NCBI GenBank assembly: GCA_963807675.1
Contig: CAWECP010000002.1
Location: 744,001 to 808,000, forward strand
DNA: 64,000 nt
Direction: 5' to 3'
Source of the DNA: Bog-473 sp963807675
GTDB taxonomy: Bacteria > Actinomycetota > Acidimicrobiia > Acidimicrobiales > RAAP-2
Positions 18,094 through 26,000 of the stretch are shown here, in pieces (the first letter of the stretch is position 1; every line of letters begins with the position of its first letter). The notes beneath the pieces are model-generated. The model searched no databases, had not been told where the DNA came from, and saw only the letters and a list, made by a program, of their open reading frames with translations. The position numbers and the translations under genes were made by a program.

Positions 18094-18375
18094 CTACTGG
18101 TGCAGACGCTCAACCGTCCGTGCTCCGGAGTGAGCCTGGTCACCGAACCATTCCTGCGCCAACAAGCAATGGGATCGCTTTCGGTCCTCATAGCTGTGCG
18201 TACTGGTTGTCACGATGAGCTCGTCTGCATCCGTCGCCTCCTGAAGGCGAGCCAATTCGCGGGCCACCGTCACGGGGGACCCGACGAACTGCGTGTCGAC
18301 GCGGTCGCGCACGAGGACGCGGTCGGCCTCGTCGCTGGTGTGCTTGCCCGCCTCATCGGGACCTGGGAAAGGCAT
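18094..18375 (-). pseudogene. remnant of LLM-class flavin-dependent oxidoreductase (C-terminal part)
   Basis: About 93 residues resembling only the C-terminal end of luciferase-like (LLM) flavin oxidoreductases: FVGSPVTVARELARLQEATDADELIVTTSTHSYEDRKRSHCLLAQEW, where this family has FVGSP.TV...L..L...T.ADEL..TT..H...R.RS..LLA. The flavin- and F420-binding barrel that should precede it (about 250 residues) is absent. The phase stays open for some 60 bases upstream of the ATG without a recognisable start or RBS, and then reaches the TTC38-like gene promoter. Probably a decayed leftover in the gap between the importer and the TPR gene. The plus-strand ORF across it is its antisense shadow. Confidence 0.6.
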
Positions 18376-18511
18376 CGCTCCCTCACCCTTTCGGATGCTC
18401 CTGACCCAGAGTGCGTCATGTCCGGAAGCAGATTCGATCAGGATAAACGTGGACGGCCGGGCGGCCTCCGGTGTTCATCCTATAAACCCGACTGAGTTAG
18501 TCGACTTTCGG

Positions 18512-18517
18512 TATACT
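18512..18517 (+). promoter_or_regulatory. candidate -10 box of TTC38-like gene
   Basis: TATACT, one mismatch from consensus, 31 bases before the ATG at 18549 in an AT-richer patch. No convincing -35 hexamer stands 16-18 bases upstream. GAGAGGA (18535-18541) just before the start could be the ribosome binding site. Confidence 0.35.
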
Positions 18518-18548
18518 GATGGGCTCCTGGCGCTGAGAGGACGTCCAA

Positions 18549-19874
18549 ATGGGTGAAGTGAGAACGGACCGCTGGGGCGCAGCACTCAAGAGCAGCAACG
18601 AGCACGGCGTTCCGCTGTTCAACGCTGCTGTCGAAGCCCTGGTCTCGCTCAGTGGCGACCCCATCAGCGCAGCAAACGCGGCCGTGGCCGCCGACGATGA
18701 CTTGGTGCTCGGGCACGTCCTGCGTGCCTATCTGTACCTCTACGCGACGTCCGCGGACGGTGTCTCCAATGCCCGCAAGGTCCTCGAAGACGTCGACGGC
18801 GTCGACGGCGTTTCCGATATCGGGGAGCGTGAGGTGCTCCACTTGCGTGCCGCGCATTCTTGGGCCTCAGGCCAGTGGGACGATGCGACGCATTACCTCG
18901 AGCGAGCGCTCCTTCACGACTCTCGCGACCTCCTGGCTCTCAAGGTTGCTCAAGACCTGTACTTCTTCCTCGGACAGAGCAAAGACATCTTGGGTGTCGT
19001 CGCAGGAGTGCTGGGCGCATGGCCGCCGGAAAAGTCGGGTTGGGGGTACCTCCAGGGCATGTACGCCTTTGGCTTGGAAGAGACCGGTGACTACCAGCAG
19101 GCCGAGGTCCGGGCACGGGCGGCACTCCAGAAGGAACCCCGCGACACGTGGGCGAGCCATGCACTGGCCCATGTCTTCGAAATGCAGGGAAGACAACCGG
19201 AGGGGGTCGCCTTTTTGGACGCCTCGGCGCGGCACTGGTCGTCGAGCTTCTTCGCCGTTCACAATTGGTGGCACTACGCGTTGTACCACCTCGAGTTGGG
19301 GAAGATCGATGAAGCAGTCTCGATTTACGACGGGCCGATTCGAAGCGCCCGCTCAACCGAATGGCTCGACCTGGTTGACGCCGCCGCCTTGTTGTGGCGA
19401 CTCTCGCTCTTCGCACACGATCTGGACGATCGCATTCAGCCATTGGCTGCCGACATGGAATCGGTGCTCAATGAGCCGATCTATATCTTCAATGATTGGC
19501 ACGCCGTCATGGTCTTCGGCCTGGCCGGAGCGCATGACCTCAACGAGCGGGTGTTGACGAGCAATCGCAGACGCACTTCGGGCACCAACCGAATGGTTGC
19601 CGAGCAGGTGGGTCTCACACTGCTCGAAGGATTCAGTTCGTTCTCCGCACAGCGCTACGAGCGCGCTTTTGATCTCCTGACCGAAGCACGCCCTTTCGCC
19701 AGTGCAGTCGGTGGCAGCCACGCTCAGCGAGACATTGTCGATTTGACCCTCATCGCGGCAGCCGCCCGCCCGGGTGATGCCACGCCTGCACGTGCGTTGG
19801 CCCGCCACCGGGTCGCCAGGAGACCCTCCTCGGAGGCAGCCACTGAAGCACTTCTCAGGGCAAACGGGCTCTAG
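18549..19874 (+). CDS. TTC38-like tetratricopeptide repeat protein
   Basis: Protein of 441 residues resembling the TTC38 family (a TPR-superhelix protein named from its human member; biochemical role not established). Visible features: an N-terminal RWGAALKSSNEHGVPLFNAAVEALVSLSGDP; TPR-like helix pairs HLRAAHSWASGQWDDATHYLERALLHD, YAFGLEETGDYQQAEVRARAAL and SHALAHVFEMQGRQPEGVAFLD; then the family hallmark AVHNWWHYALYHLELGKIDEAVSIYDGPI. No signal peptide or membrane segment, so cytoplasmic. It is a single-gene unit with a likely promoter just upstream. A scaffold or protein-binding role is inferred from the repeats. Confidence 0.8.
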   Translation: MGEVRTDRWGAALKSSNEHGVPLFNAAVEALVSLSGDPISAANAAVAADDDLVLGHVLRAYLYLYATSADGVSNARKVLEDVDGVDGVSDIGEREVLHLRAAHSWASGQWDDATHYLERALLHDSRDLLALKVAQDLYFFLGQSKDILGVVAGVLGAWPPEKSGWGYLQGMYAFGLEETGDYQQAEVRARAALQKEPRDTWASHALAHVFEMQGRQPEGVAFLDASARHWSSSFFAVHNWWHYALYHLELGKIDEAVSIYDGPIRSARSTEWLDLVDAAALLWRLSLFAHDLDDRIQPLAADMESVLNEPIYIFNDWHAVMVFGLAGAHDLNERVLTSNRRRTSGTNRMVAEQVGLTLLEGFSSFSAQRYERAFDLLTEARPFASAVGGSHAQRDIVDLTLIAAAARPGDATPARALARHRVARRPSSEAATEALLRANGL

Positions 19875-20011
19875 CCGAACCGGCCGCGCGCTCGGAGGTG
19901 TCTGATTCCAGGACTGAGTGACGCCGGTCGCGAGACACGCGGACACCTTCGAGGAGGTGGCCCCAAAGCCTTAAATCGGCGAGACTGCGGCGAACGTCCC
20001 ACCCAGCGTGC

Positions 20012-21247
20012 TCATTTCGCGAGACCGGCGATGATGACGTTGCCCACCTGTTCCGACTCGATGAGGAACCCGTCGTGGCCGTGTTGTGAATGTATCGGTA
20101 GGACTTGGGGCCGATCGGGCAGCAGTTGGGCCACCTCGTATTGCAGCCGGGACGGATACAGCCGGTCCGAGTCGATAGTGGCGACGGTCGACCTGGCCCG
20201 AACAGATGACATTGCTCGTTCGACCCCTCCTCGGCCCCGCCCGACGTCGTAGTGGTCCATAGCCCGGCTGAGCACCAAATAGCTGTTCGCATCGAACCGA
20301 CGACTCAATTTGTCCGCGTGATGGTCAAGGTAGCCCTCGACGGCATAGCGACCACCAGCAAGAGGCTCTTCACCCGTCTGTGGCTCCCGCCCGAAGCGAA
20401 TGGCGAGCTCAAGCTCGGATCGATAGCTGATTTGGCCAATCCGCCGGGCCAGACCCAAGCCCGCTCTGGGTCCCTCGCCCCATTGTCCGTCGTAGTAGTC
20501 CCCACCGTTGAACTGGGGATCCAGGCGGATGGCGTGAGCCTGGACCGCGAACAGCGCGATCTGCTCGGCGCTGGCCGCGGTTCCGCAGGCGAGGAAGATC
20601 AGCCTCTCCACCCGCTCCGGGTAGGTGACCGCCCATTCCAGGGCCCGCATTCCGCCCATCGATCCGCCGATCACTGCGGCCCATCGCTCAATTCCGAGCG
20701 CGTCGGCCAGTGCGGCCTCGACGGAGACCTGGTCCCTGATGGTGATTGCCGGGAACCGGGACCCCCACGGTGACCCGTCTGGAGACGGAGAGACGGGTCC
20801 GGTCGTCCCCTGGCACCCGCCCAGGGTGTTGGGGCAGATCGCCAACCATCGATCGGTATCGATGGCTGCTCCAGGGCCGATCAGAGGACCCCACCACCCA
20901 GACGTGGGATGACCAGCTCCGGAGGAGCCTGCAGCGTGGCTGTCGCCGGTCAATGCATGCTCGATCAGGACCGCGTTGTCGCCGGCCGGCGTGGGGCGGC
21001 CCCACGTCTCGTAGGCGACAGTGACGGGACCGATTGCGTCGCCTGCCTCGAGCTTCAGTGACTCCTCGGCAAAAAAGGTCACGAACTGGCGCTGCCCTGG
21101 GTCGTCCCCTGGCCACCAGATGCCGTGCGTCGCGGCGGGTCGGACGCCCGGGGCGCTCATCGCCGGAGTACCGGTCGGCTCACCTTCGATCCACGCCGCC
21201 AAGCGGGGATTCCCGACGCCTTCAGCAGCATGTGACCACATAGTCAT
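20012..21247 (-). CDS. metX: homoserine O-acetyltransferase
   Basis: Alpha/beta-hydrolase transferring acetyl from acetyl-CoA to L-homoserine, first committed step of methionine synthesis by direct sulfhydrylation. Family motifs: GPVTVAYETWG, NAVLIEHALTGDSHA, SGWWGPLIGPG, GGCQGTTGP, the nucleophile elbow GGSMGGMRALEW, and a C-terminal VLPIHSQHGHDGFLIE with the catalytic His. The N-terminus is long: family similarity begins near residue 55, so an internal ATG at 21160 is an alternative start; neither has a strong RBS. It works with metY at 23245 to make homocysteine. It is transcribed divergently from the osmC-flavoprotein-metY run, with a shared control region (21248-21350) containing several palindromes. 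Confidence 0.92.
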   Translation of the reverse strand: MTMWSHAAEGVGNPRLAAWIEGEPTGTPAMSAPGVRPAATHGIWWPGDDPGQRQFVTFFAEESLKLEAGDAIGPVTVAYETWGRPTPAGDNAVLIEHALTGDSHAAGSSGAGHPTSGWWGPLIGPGAAIDTDRWLAICPNTLGGCQGTTGPVSPSPDGSPWGSRFPAITIRDQVSVEAALADALGIERWAAVIGGSMGGMRALEWAVTYPERVERLIFLACGTAASAEQIALFAVQAHAIRLDPQFNGGDYYDGQWGEGPRAGLGLARRIGQISYRSELELAIRFGREPQTGEEPLAGGRYAVEGYLDHHADKLSRRFDANSYLVLSRAMDHYDVGRGRGGVERAMSSVRARSTVATIDSDRLYPSRLQYEVAQLLPDRPQVLPIHSQHGHDGFLIESEQVGNVIIAGLAK

Positions 21248-21259
21248 TAGATCAGAAAG

Positions 21260-21314
21260 CCGACCTTCGCGGTCGGGAATACATGGTAGCTTCGGCTAGC
21301 CGGCCCAGCTGGGC
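21260..21314. promoter_or_regulatory. palindrome cluster in the metX-osmC divergent region
   Basis: Three inverted repeats are packed between the divergent starts: CCGACC-TTCGC-GGTCGG (21260-21276), GGCTAGCC (21294-21301) and GCCCAGCTGGGC (21303-21314). They may be operator sites or transcript hairpins in the metX leader. No T-tract follows on either strand, so they are not intrinsic terminators. No known SAM-riboswitch core was recognised. Confidence 0.4.
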
Positions 21315-21350
21315 TCGAATTGTCGGTACGACCTGACCCGGAGGTGACAG

Positions 21351-21911
21351 ATGACCAGCACAGCTACTCCCGTTGACAACGGGGTCAACGTCGAGTTTCT
21401 CCTAACCGCTCGCAACATGGTTGCGGAGCAACCTGAAGGTGCCAATTTCAAGTGGCGCGCGAGCAACAAGTGGGTGAAGGGGACCCACAGCCAGAGCTCC
21501 GTTTCCGGTTTCTTCGGGCTCGGTGACGAACAGAAGCATCGCACCGAGTTCGTGTTCGAGGGCGATCACCCCGAGTTGTTCTCCTCCGAGGACGCGGGGC
21601 CGACACCCGTCGAGCTGCTCCTGGTCAGCTTGGCCAGTTGCCTCACCGCAGGAGTCGCGGCGGTGGCCCAGAACCGTGAGATCCAGCTTCGGTCTGTCAC
21701 CGCCACGCTCGAGGGGGACATGGACATCCGGGGCATTCTGGGCGCGGACCCGGAGGTGCGTAACGGGTTCAGCCAGATCAGGGTGAGCTACAAGATCGAC
21801 GCCGATGCCTCTCCCGAGGACATCAAGGCATTGGTGGCTCAGTCGCAGAAGCGGTCTGCCGTCTACGACATCGTCACCAACCCGACGAGCGTCACCGTCG
21901 AGGTCGAGTGA
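21351..21911 (+). CDS. OsmC-family protein
   Basis: OsmC/Ohr-fold protein, 186 residues, with a good GGAGGTGACAG ribosome binding site. The first redox Cys region is present (LVSLASCLTAGVAAVAQNR, the long central helix). The position where peroxidatic OsmC/Ohr proteins carry their second Cys reads KRSAVYDIVTNP, with Ser instead. It therefore belongs to the single-Cys subgroup, and simple dithiol organic hydroperoxide reduction is doubtful. The N-terminal FKWRASNKWVKGTHSQSSVSGFFG is a beta-sheet part typical of this subgroup. Lies 32 bases upstream of the flavoprotein gene and inside the methionine locus, so a link to thiol or sulfur metabolism is inferred. Confidence 0.88.
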   Translation: MTSTATPVDNGVNVEFLLTARNMVAEQPEGANFKWRASNKWVKGTHSQSSVSGFFGLGDEQKHRTEFVFEGDHPELFSSEDAGPTPVELLLVSLASCLTAGVAAVAQNREIQLRSVTATLEGDMDIRGILGADPEVRNGFSQIRVSYKIDADASPEDIKALVAQSQKRSAVYDIVTNPTSVTVEVE

Positions 21912-21943
21912 CCGTCATCGCCTGACGGCACAGACGAATCGCG

Positions 21944-23194
21944 ATGCAGCGGGTCGCTGCCGTCGTCATCGGCGCGGGGCAGACCGGCCTCGCCATGAGT
22001 CGGCATCTGAGCGAACGGTCGATCGAGCACGTCCTGCTTGAGCGGGGTGAGGTCGCCAACTCCTGGCGCAAGGAACGGTGGGACTCGCTCCGGTTGCTCA
22101 CCCCGAACTGGTTGAATCGGCTACCCGGCTATCGCTACTCAGGCGACGATCCTGACGGGTACATGACGATGCCCGAGATCGTCGAATACATCGCTACCTT
22201 CGCCGACACGATCGACGCGCCGGTGGCGTCGCATACCGAGGTCACCTCCGTCCAAGCGGCTGACGATGGCTTCCGGATCCTCACGACCGGCACCGAATGG
22301 TCTGCTCGAGCGGTCGTCATTGCCAGTGGCCCGTACCACCGCCCCGACGTGCCGGCCTGCGCCGATGCCATCCCGTCGACCGTTCACTGCTTGGCCGCAG
22401 CCGACTATCGCAATCCCGACCAACTCGAGGCAGGTGGCGTCATGGTCGTGGGAGCCGCGTCTACGGGTGTTCAGGTGGCCGAGGAGATACACCGATCCGG
22501 GCGCCCGGTCATCCTGGCCGTCGGTGGGCACGTCCGCATGCCCCGGGTGTACCGAGGCATGGACATCATGTGGTGGCTCGACGCCGCCGGCATCCTCGAC
22601 GAACGCTACGACGAGGTGGATGACATCGTCCGCGCCCGCCATGTGTCCTCGTTCCAGTTGGTGGGTTCGCCGGCCAGGTCGACCGTCGACCTCAACTCTC
22701 TCCAACAAATCGGAGTGCGGTTGGTCGGCCGTCTGGCTGGCGTCACTGACGAGGGGACTGCCCAGTTCTCAGGATCACTGCCCAACCAGTGCGCGCTGGC
22801 GGACCTCAAACTCGGCCGGTTGCTCGACACCCTCGACGATTGGGCGATCGAACACGGCGTCGACAAAGAGACCGATCCGCCCGACAGGTTCCCACCGACC
22901 AGTGTTCCGCTCGCTTCGCCCCTTCTGCTCCCGCTTCGTACGGGCGACGTAAGGACGATCATCTGGGCAACCGGTTATCGGCCGGCCTATCCCTGGCTGC
23001 ATATCCCGGTCCTCGACGCCAAAGGTGCGGTTCGCCACGTCGGTGGCGTCACTCCGGTGCCCGGTTTGTACGTGATGGGCACCACCTTTTTGCGTCGGCG
23101 GAAGTCGACCCTGATCGTCGGCGCCGTCGACGACGCGCGTGACCTCAGTACCCACCTCTGCGAGTATTTGAGTCAGCCGGCGAGGATCACATGA
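21944..23194 (+). CDS. flavin-containing monooxygenase-like FAD/NAD(P)H oxidoreductase
   Basis: Protein of 416 residues with two Rossmann dinucleotide sites: an N-terminal FAD motif VVIGAGQTGLAMSRHL (about residues 5-20) and an internal NAD(P)H motif VVGAASTGVQVAEEI (about 167-181), in the arrangement of class B flavoprotein monooxygenases such as the CzcO/TrkA-like group. ERGEVANSWRKERWDSLRLLTPNW matches the region around the FAD ribose site of this group, and IIWATGYRP is the late FMO signature. It probably oxygenates or reduces a small, perhaps sulfur-containing, molecule; location next to osmC and metY suggests this but does not prove it. Cytosolic. Confidence 0.85.
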   Translation: MQRVAAVVIGAGQTGLAMSRHLSERSIEHVLLERGEVANSWRKERWDSLRLLTPNWLNRLPGYRYSGDDPDGYMTMPEIVEYIATFADTIDAPVASHTEVTSVQAADDGFRILTTGTEWSARAVVIASGPYHRPDVPACADAIPSTVHCLAAADYRNPDQLEAGGVMVVGAASTGVQVAEEIHRSGRPVILAVGGHVRMPRVYRGMDIMWWLDAAGILDERYDEVDDIVRARHVSSFQLVGSPARSTVDLNSLQQIGVRLVGRLAGVTDEGTAQFSGSLPNQCALADLKLGRLLDTLDDWAIEHGVDKETDPPDRFPPTSVPLASPLLLPLRTGDVRTIIWATGYRPAYPWLHIPVLDAKGAVRHVGGVTPVPGLYVMGTTFLRRRKSTLIVGAVDDARDLSTHLCEYLSQPARIT

Positions 23195-23244
23195 CGACCC
23201 GTCGCAGCCGACGAAGGCTGTCATGAGGCACCGGTAACATTCCG

Positions 23245-24543
23245 ATGGTGGAGGATCGCAAGTGGGGCTTCCGTACAAGGGCTGTCCACGCCGGTAACCG
23301 GCCTGACATCGCCACGGGAGCTCGCGCCGTTCCGATCTACCAGACCACCGCCTTTGTGTTTGAGGACGCCGCCGACGCCGCCGACCTGTTCGCCTTGCAG
23401 AAGTTCGGGAATATCTACACTCGGATCGCCAATCCGACCGTGGCAGCGTTCGAAGAACGCATGGCGAGCCTCGAAGGCGGTATCGGGGCGATCGCCGCCG
23501 CGAGCGGTCAAGCCGCCGAGACCCTGCTCTTCACTGCTTTGGCTTCCGCCGGTGATCACATCGTGGCGAGTGCAGCCCTCTACGGTGGCACCCACACGTT
23601 GCTCGACGTATCGCTGCGGCGCCTCGGCATCGAGACCACCTTTGTCGCACCGGACGATCCCGCGGGCTTTGTGGCCGCCTCCCGGGCCGAGACCAAGGCT
23701 TTCTATACCGAGATCGTCGCGAATCCCTCGGGCGTGGTCGCAGACGTGGAGGCTCTGGCGGACGGTGCGCGCTCGGTGGGCGTGCCGCTGGTCGTGGATT
23801 CGACCATCGCCACCCCGCATCTCTGCCGCCCCTTCGAGTATGGCGCCGACGTTGTCGTGCACTCAGCCACCAAGTTCATCGGGGGGCATGGCACGTCAAT
23901 GGGGGGAGTGGTCGTCGAGAGCGGGCAATTCGACTGGGCGAACGGGCGTTTTCCCCGAATGACGGAACCGGTGGCCAGCTACGGCGGCCTGCGCTACTGG
24001 GACAACTTCGCCGAGTACGGCTTCTGCACTCAGCTACGGGTTGAACAGCTGCGTGATTTCGGCCCTTCGTTGGCGCCCTTCAACGCATTCCTCCTCCTGC
24101 AAGGACTGGAGACCTTGTCGCTGCGGATGGACGCTCACGTTGCCAATGCCGTAGGGCTCGCCGAGTACCTCTCCAGCCATCCTGCGGTGGCTTGGGTGTC
24201 CTACGCCGGCTTGAGTACCTCCCCCTTTCACACGCTCGCCCGGCGGTACCTGCCGCGCGGCCCCGGCGCTGTGTTTTCGTTCGGCGTCAAGGGCGGGAGG
24301 GAATCCGGCCAGGCATTTGTGGAAGCGACGGAGCTGGCCAGCCACTTGGCCAACATTGGCGACACCCGGACCCTTGTGATCCACCCAGCCTCTACGACCC
24401 ACCGGCAGCTTTCCGACGAAGCACTGGCCGCGGCCGGAGTTGCCGCGGACCTGGTTCGAGTGTCGGTCGGAATCGAGGATCTCGACGACATTCTCTGGGA
24501 CTTCGACCGGGCTCTGACGATCGCATCGAAAGCGGTCACATGA
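23245..24543 (+). CDS. metY: O-acetylhomoserine sulfhydrylase (aminocarboxypropyltransferase)
   Basis: PLP enzyme of the Cys/Met metabolism family forming homocysteine from O-acetylhomoserine and sulfide. 432 residues, the length of MetY rather than the shorter MetB/MetC. Motifs: TRAVHAGNRPD at the N-terminus, IYQTTAFVFED, YTRIANPT, GQAAETL for phosphate binding, DSTIATPHLCRPFEYGAD with the PLP-pyridine Asp, and the Schiff-base lysine K210 in VHSATKFIGGHG. IHPASTTHRQL near the C-terminus binds the substrate carboxylate. Its stop overlaps the CoA-binding gene start in ATGA. With metX it completes direct sulfhydrylation; no metB or metC is seen in the window. Confidence 0.93.
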   Translation: MVEDRKWGFRTRAVHAGNRPDIATGARAVPIYQTTAFVFEDAADAADLFALQKFGNIYTRIANPTVAAFEERMASLEGGIGAIAAASGQAAETLLFTALASAGDHIVASAALYGGTHTLLDVSLRRLGIETTFVAPDDPAGFVAASRAETKAFYTEIVANPSGVVADVEALADGARSVGVPLVVDSTIATPHLCRPFEYGADVVVHSATKFIGGHGTSMGGVVVESGQFDWANGRFPRMTEPVASYGGLRYWDNFAEYGFCTQLRVEQLRDFGPSLAPFNAFLLLQGLETLSLRMDAHVANAVGLAEYLSSHPAVAWVSYAGLSTSPFHTLARRYLPRGPGAVFSFGVKGGRESGQAFVEATELASHLANIGDTRTLVIHPASTTHRQLSDEALAAAGVAADLVRVSVGIEDLDDILWDFDRALTIASKAVT

Positions 24544-25082
24544 CCGCTGCACTTCGGACCGAGCAGCACGACTCAGCGGCGAAGCCCTGGCAGCCCCCGA
24601 CGGCAAGGGAGCGGCTGAATATCCTCAATCGGAGTCGAACGATTGCGATGGTCGGCGCGTCAGGCAATCCGGCGCGGGCCAGTCATTTCGTCGCCACGTA
24701 CCTGCTCAGTTCGAGCACGGATTTCACTGTGTGGTTCGTCAACCCGAGGGAGTCGTCGATCCTTGGCCGTCAGGTCTACCCGGGGCTCGACCAACTCCCT
24801 GAGGCCCCAGACATCGTGGTCGCCTTCCGTCGAGTGCAGGAGCTCGGGGGAGTGGCGGCCGATGCCATTGCGGTCGGAGCCTCCACGTTCTGGGCCCAGC
24901 TCGGACTGTGGAGCGACGAGGCTGCGGAACTGGCCCACGAAGCCGGGCTGTCGGTGGTCATGAACCGTTGCATCAAAATCGAGCACGCTCGTTTCGCGGG
25001 TGGCTTGCACCTGGCCGGCTTCGATACCGGGGTCGTCAGCTCCAAGCGGCCCGTCCGTCCAACCTGGTCTGCTCGGAGGTGA
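24540..25082 (+). CDS. CoA-binding domain protein
   Basis: Protein of 180 residues with a Rossmann-type CoA-binding domain like that of succinyl-CoA synthetase alpha and YccU: RTIAMVGASGNPARASHFVATYLL, then VWFVNPRESSILGRQVYPGLDQLPEAPDIVVAFRR, and MNRCIKIEHARF near the end. The start at 24540 is chosen because it forms ATGA with the metY stop and begins homology; the open phase extends much further upstream inside metY. This gene beside O-acetylhomoserine sulfhydrylase is a recurrent pair in bacteria, and a role in sensing or handling acyl-CoA in methionine synthesis is plausible but unproven. Confidence 0.88.
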   Translation: MTAALRTEQHDSAAKPWQPPTARERLNILNRSRTIAMVGASGNPARASHFVATYLLSSSTDFTVWFVNPRESSILGRQVYPGLDQLPEAPDIVVAFRRVQELGGVAADAIAVGASTFWAQLGLWSDEAAELAHEAGLSVVMNRCIKIEHARFAGGLHLAGFDTGVVSSKRPVRPTWSARR

Positions 25083-25084
25083 CG

Positions 25085-25888
25085 ATGTCGGGAACTGATG
25101 CGGGCACTCCGCAGTGGAAGTTGGTCGACGAAGGATGGGGCCGTAAGGCGGTCGACTTCGCGACACTGAGCGAACCGCAGAACTGCCGCGAGTACCTGTA
25201 CGTCCACCACCAACTCGAGGTCGACGCCGGTGACCGGCTGCTCGACGTCGCGTGTGGTTCGGGGCTCTCGCTCGAGCTGGCACGGCTGCGCGGCGCCGAG
25301 TGCGCCGGTATCGACGCCTCAGCCAGGTTGGTGGCGGTCGCTCGCTTCCGCAATCCGGACGGCGACGTCCGGGTCGGAGACATGAACGACCTCCCGTGGG
25401 AAGACGCAACGTTCCAGGTCGCGACTAGCTTCCGCGGGATCTGGGGCACGACCCCCACCGCGGTGATTGAGATCTACAGAGTCCTCCAACCCGGCGGCCG
25501 GCTCGGATTGACGGTCTGGGGACATGTGAAAGTGTCGCCGGGTGCCTGGGCGTTGGCACCTTTTCTTCTGGCGGCCGAGGAGAAAGTCGAGAACCAGGCG
25601 ACCATGGTGTCGCTCGGTCGGCCCGGTGCCGGCGAGGAGCTCCTCGAGTCGAGCGGGTTCGTCGATGTCCGCCGGCTCGATGTTCCGATGGCGTGGGAGT
25701 TTCCCGACCCGGACGTCTTCGCACGCGCGTTGGCGTCGACCGGGCCCGCGTATGAAGCGATCCAGAACGCCGGCGAGGAGGCCTTCTACCGTGCTGCGGT
25801 CGAGCTGGCTCGCCAGCAGCTGCTCGAGGGGCTGCCCCTTCGGGCACAGATCAACCTCGTCGGCTATCTGGCCCGGAAGCCAGGGTGA
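25085..25888 (+). CDS. class I SAM-dependent methyltransferase
   Basis: Methyltransferase_11-type enzyme of 267 residues starting two bases after the CoA-binding gene stop. Motif I is LLDVACGSGLSLELA, an acidic end of beta-2 GIDASARLV, motif II region VGDMNDLPWEDATFQVAT, and post-motif IEIYRVLQPGGRLGLTVWG. The C-terminal half is helical and may hold a small hydrophobic acceptor. The substrate is unknown. Tight spacing puts it in the methionine operon, where it would consume SAM; whether it is functionally tied to that pathway or merely co-transcribed cannot be said. An upstream in-frame extension to 24908 overlaps the previous gene and was rejected. Confidence 0.85.
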   Translation: MSGTDAGTPQWKLVDEGWGRKAVDFATLSEPQNCREYLYVHHQLEVDAGDRLLDVACGSGLSLELARLRGAECAGIDASARLVAVARFRNPDGDVRVGDMNDLPWEDATFQVATSFRGIWGTTPTAVIEIYRVLQPGGRLGLTVWGHVKVSPGAWALAPFLLAAEEKVENQATMVSLGRPGAGEELLESSGFVDVRRLDVPMAWEFPDPDVFARALASTGPAYEAIQNAGEEAFYRAAVELARQQLLEGLPLRAQINLVGYLARKPG

Positions 25889-26000
25889 AGAGCCGAGCCA
25901 ACCTTCCTCCGCTGCGTGATGGTGCCCATTCGAGACGGGAGAGGTCGCACGTGAACTGGGAGACGCAGACCGTGAGCACCGCTGCCTCGGAGCTCCTCTG

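Noticed and set aside
18100..18495. 131-codon plus-strand ORF before the TPR gene
   Set aside because: It is the antisense of the luciferase-like remnant, which alone shows family similarity.
21241..21350. SAM or cobalamin riboswitch upstream of metX
   Set aside because: Only short simple hairpins are present in about 100 bases, too little and without recognisable conserved cores.
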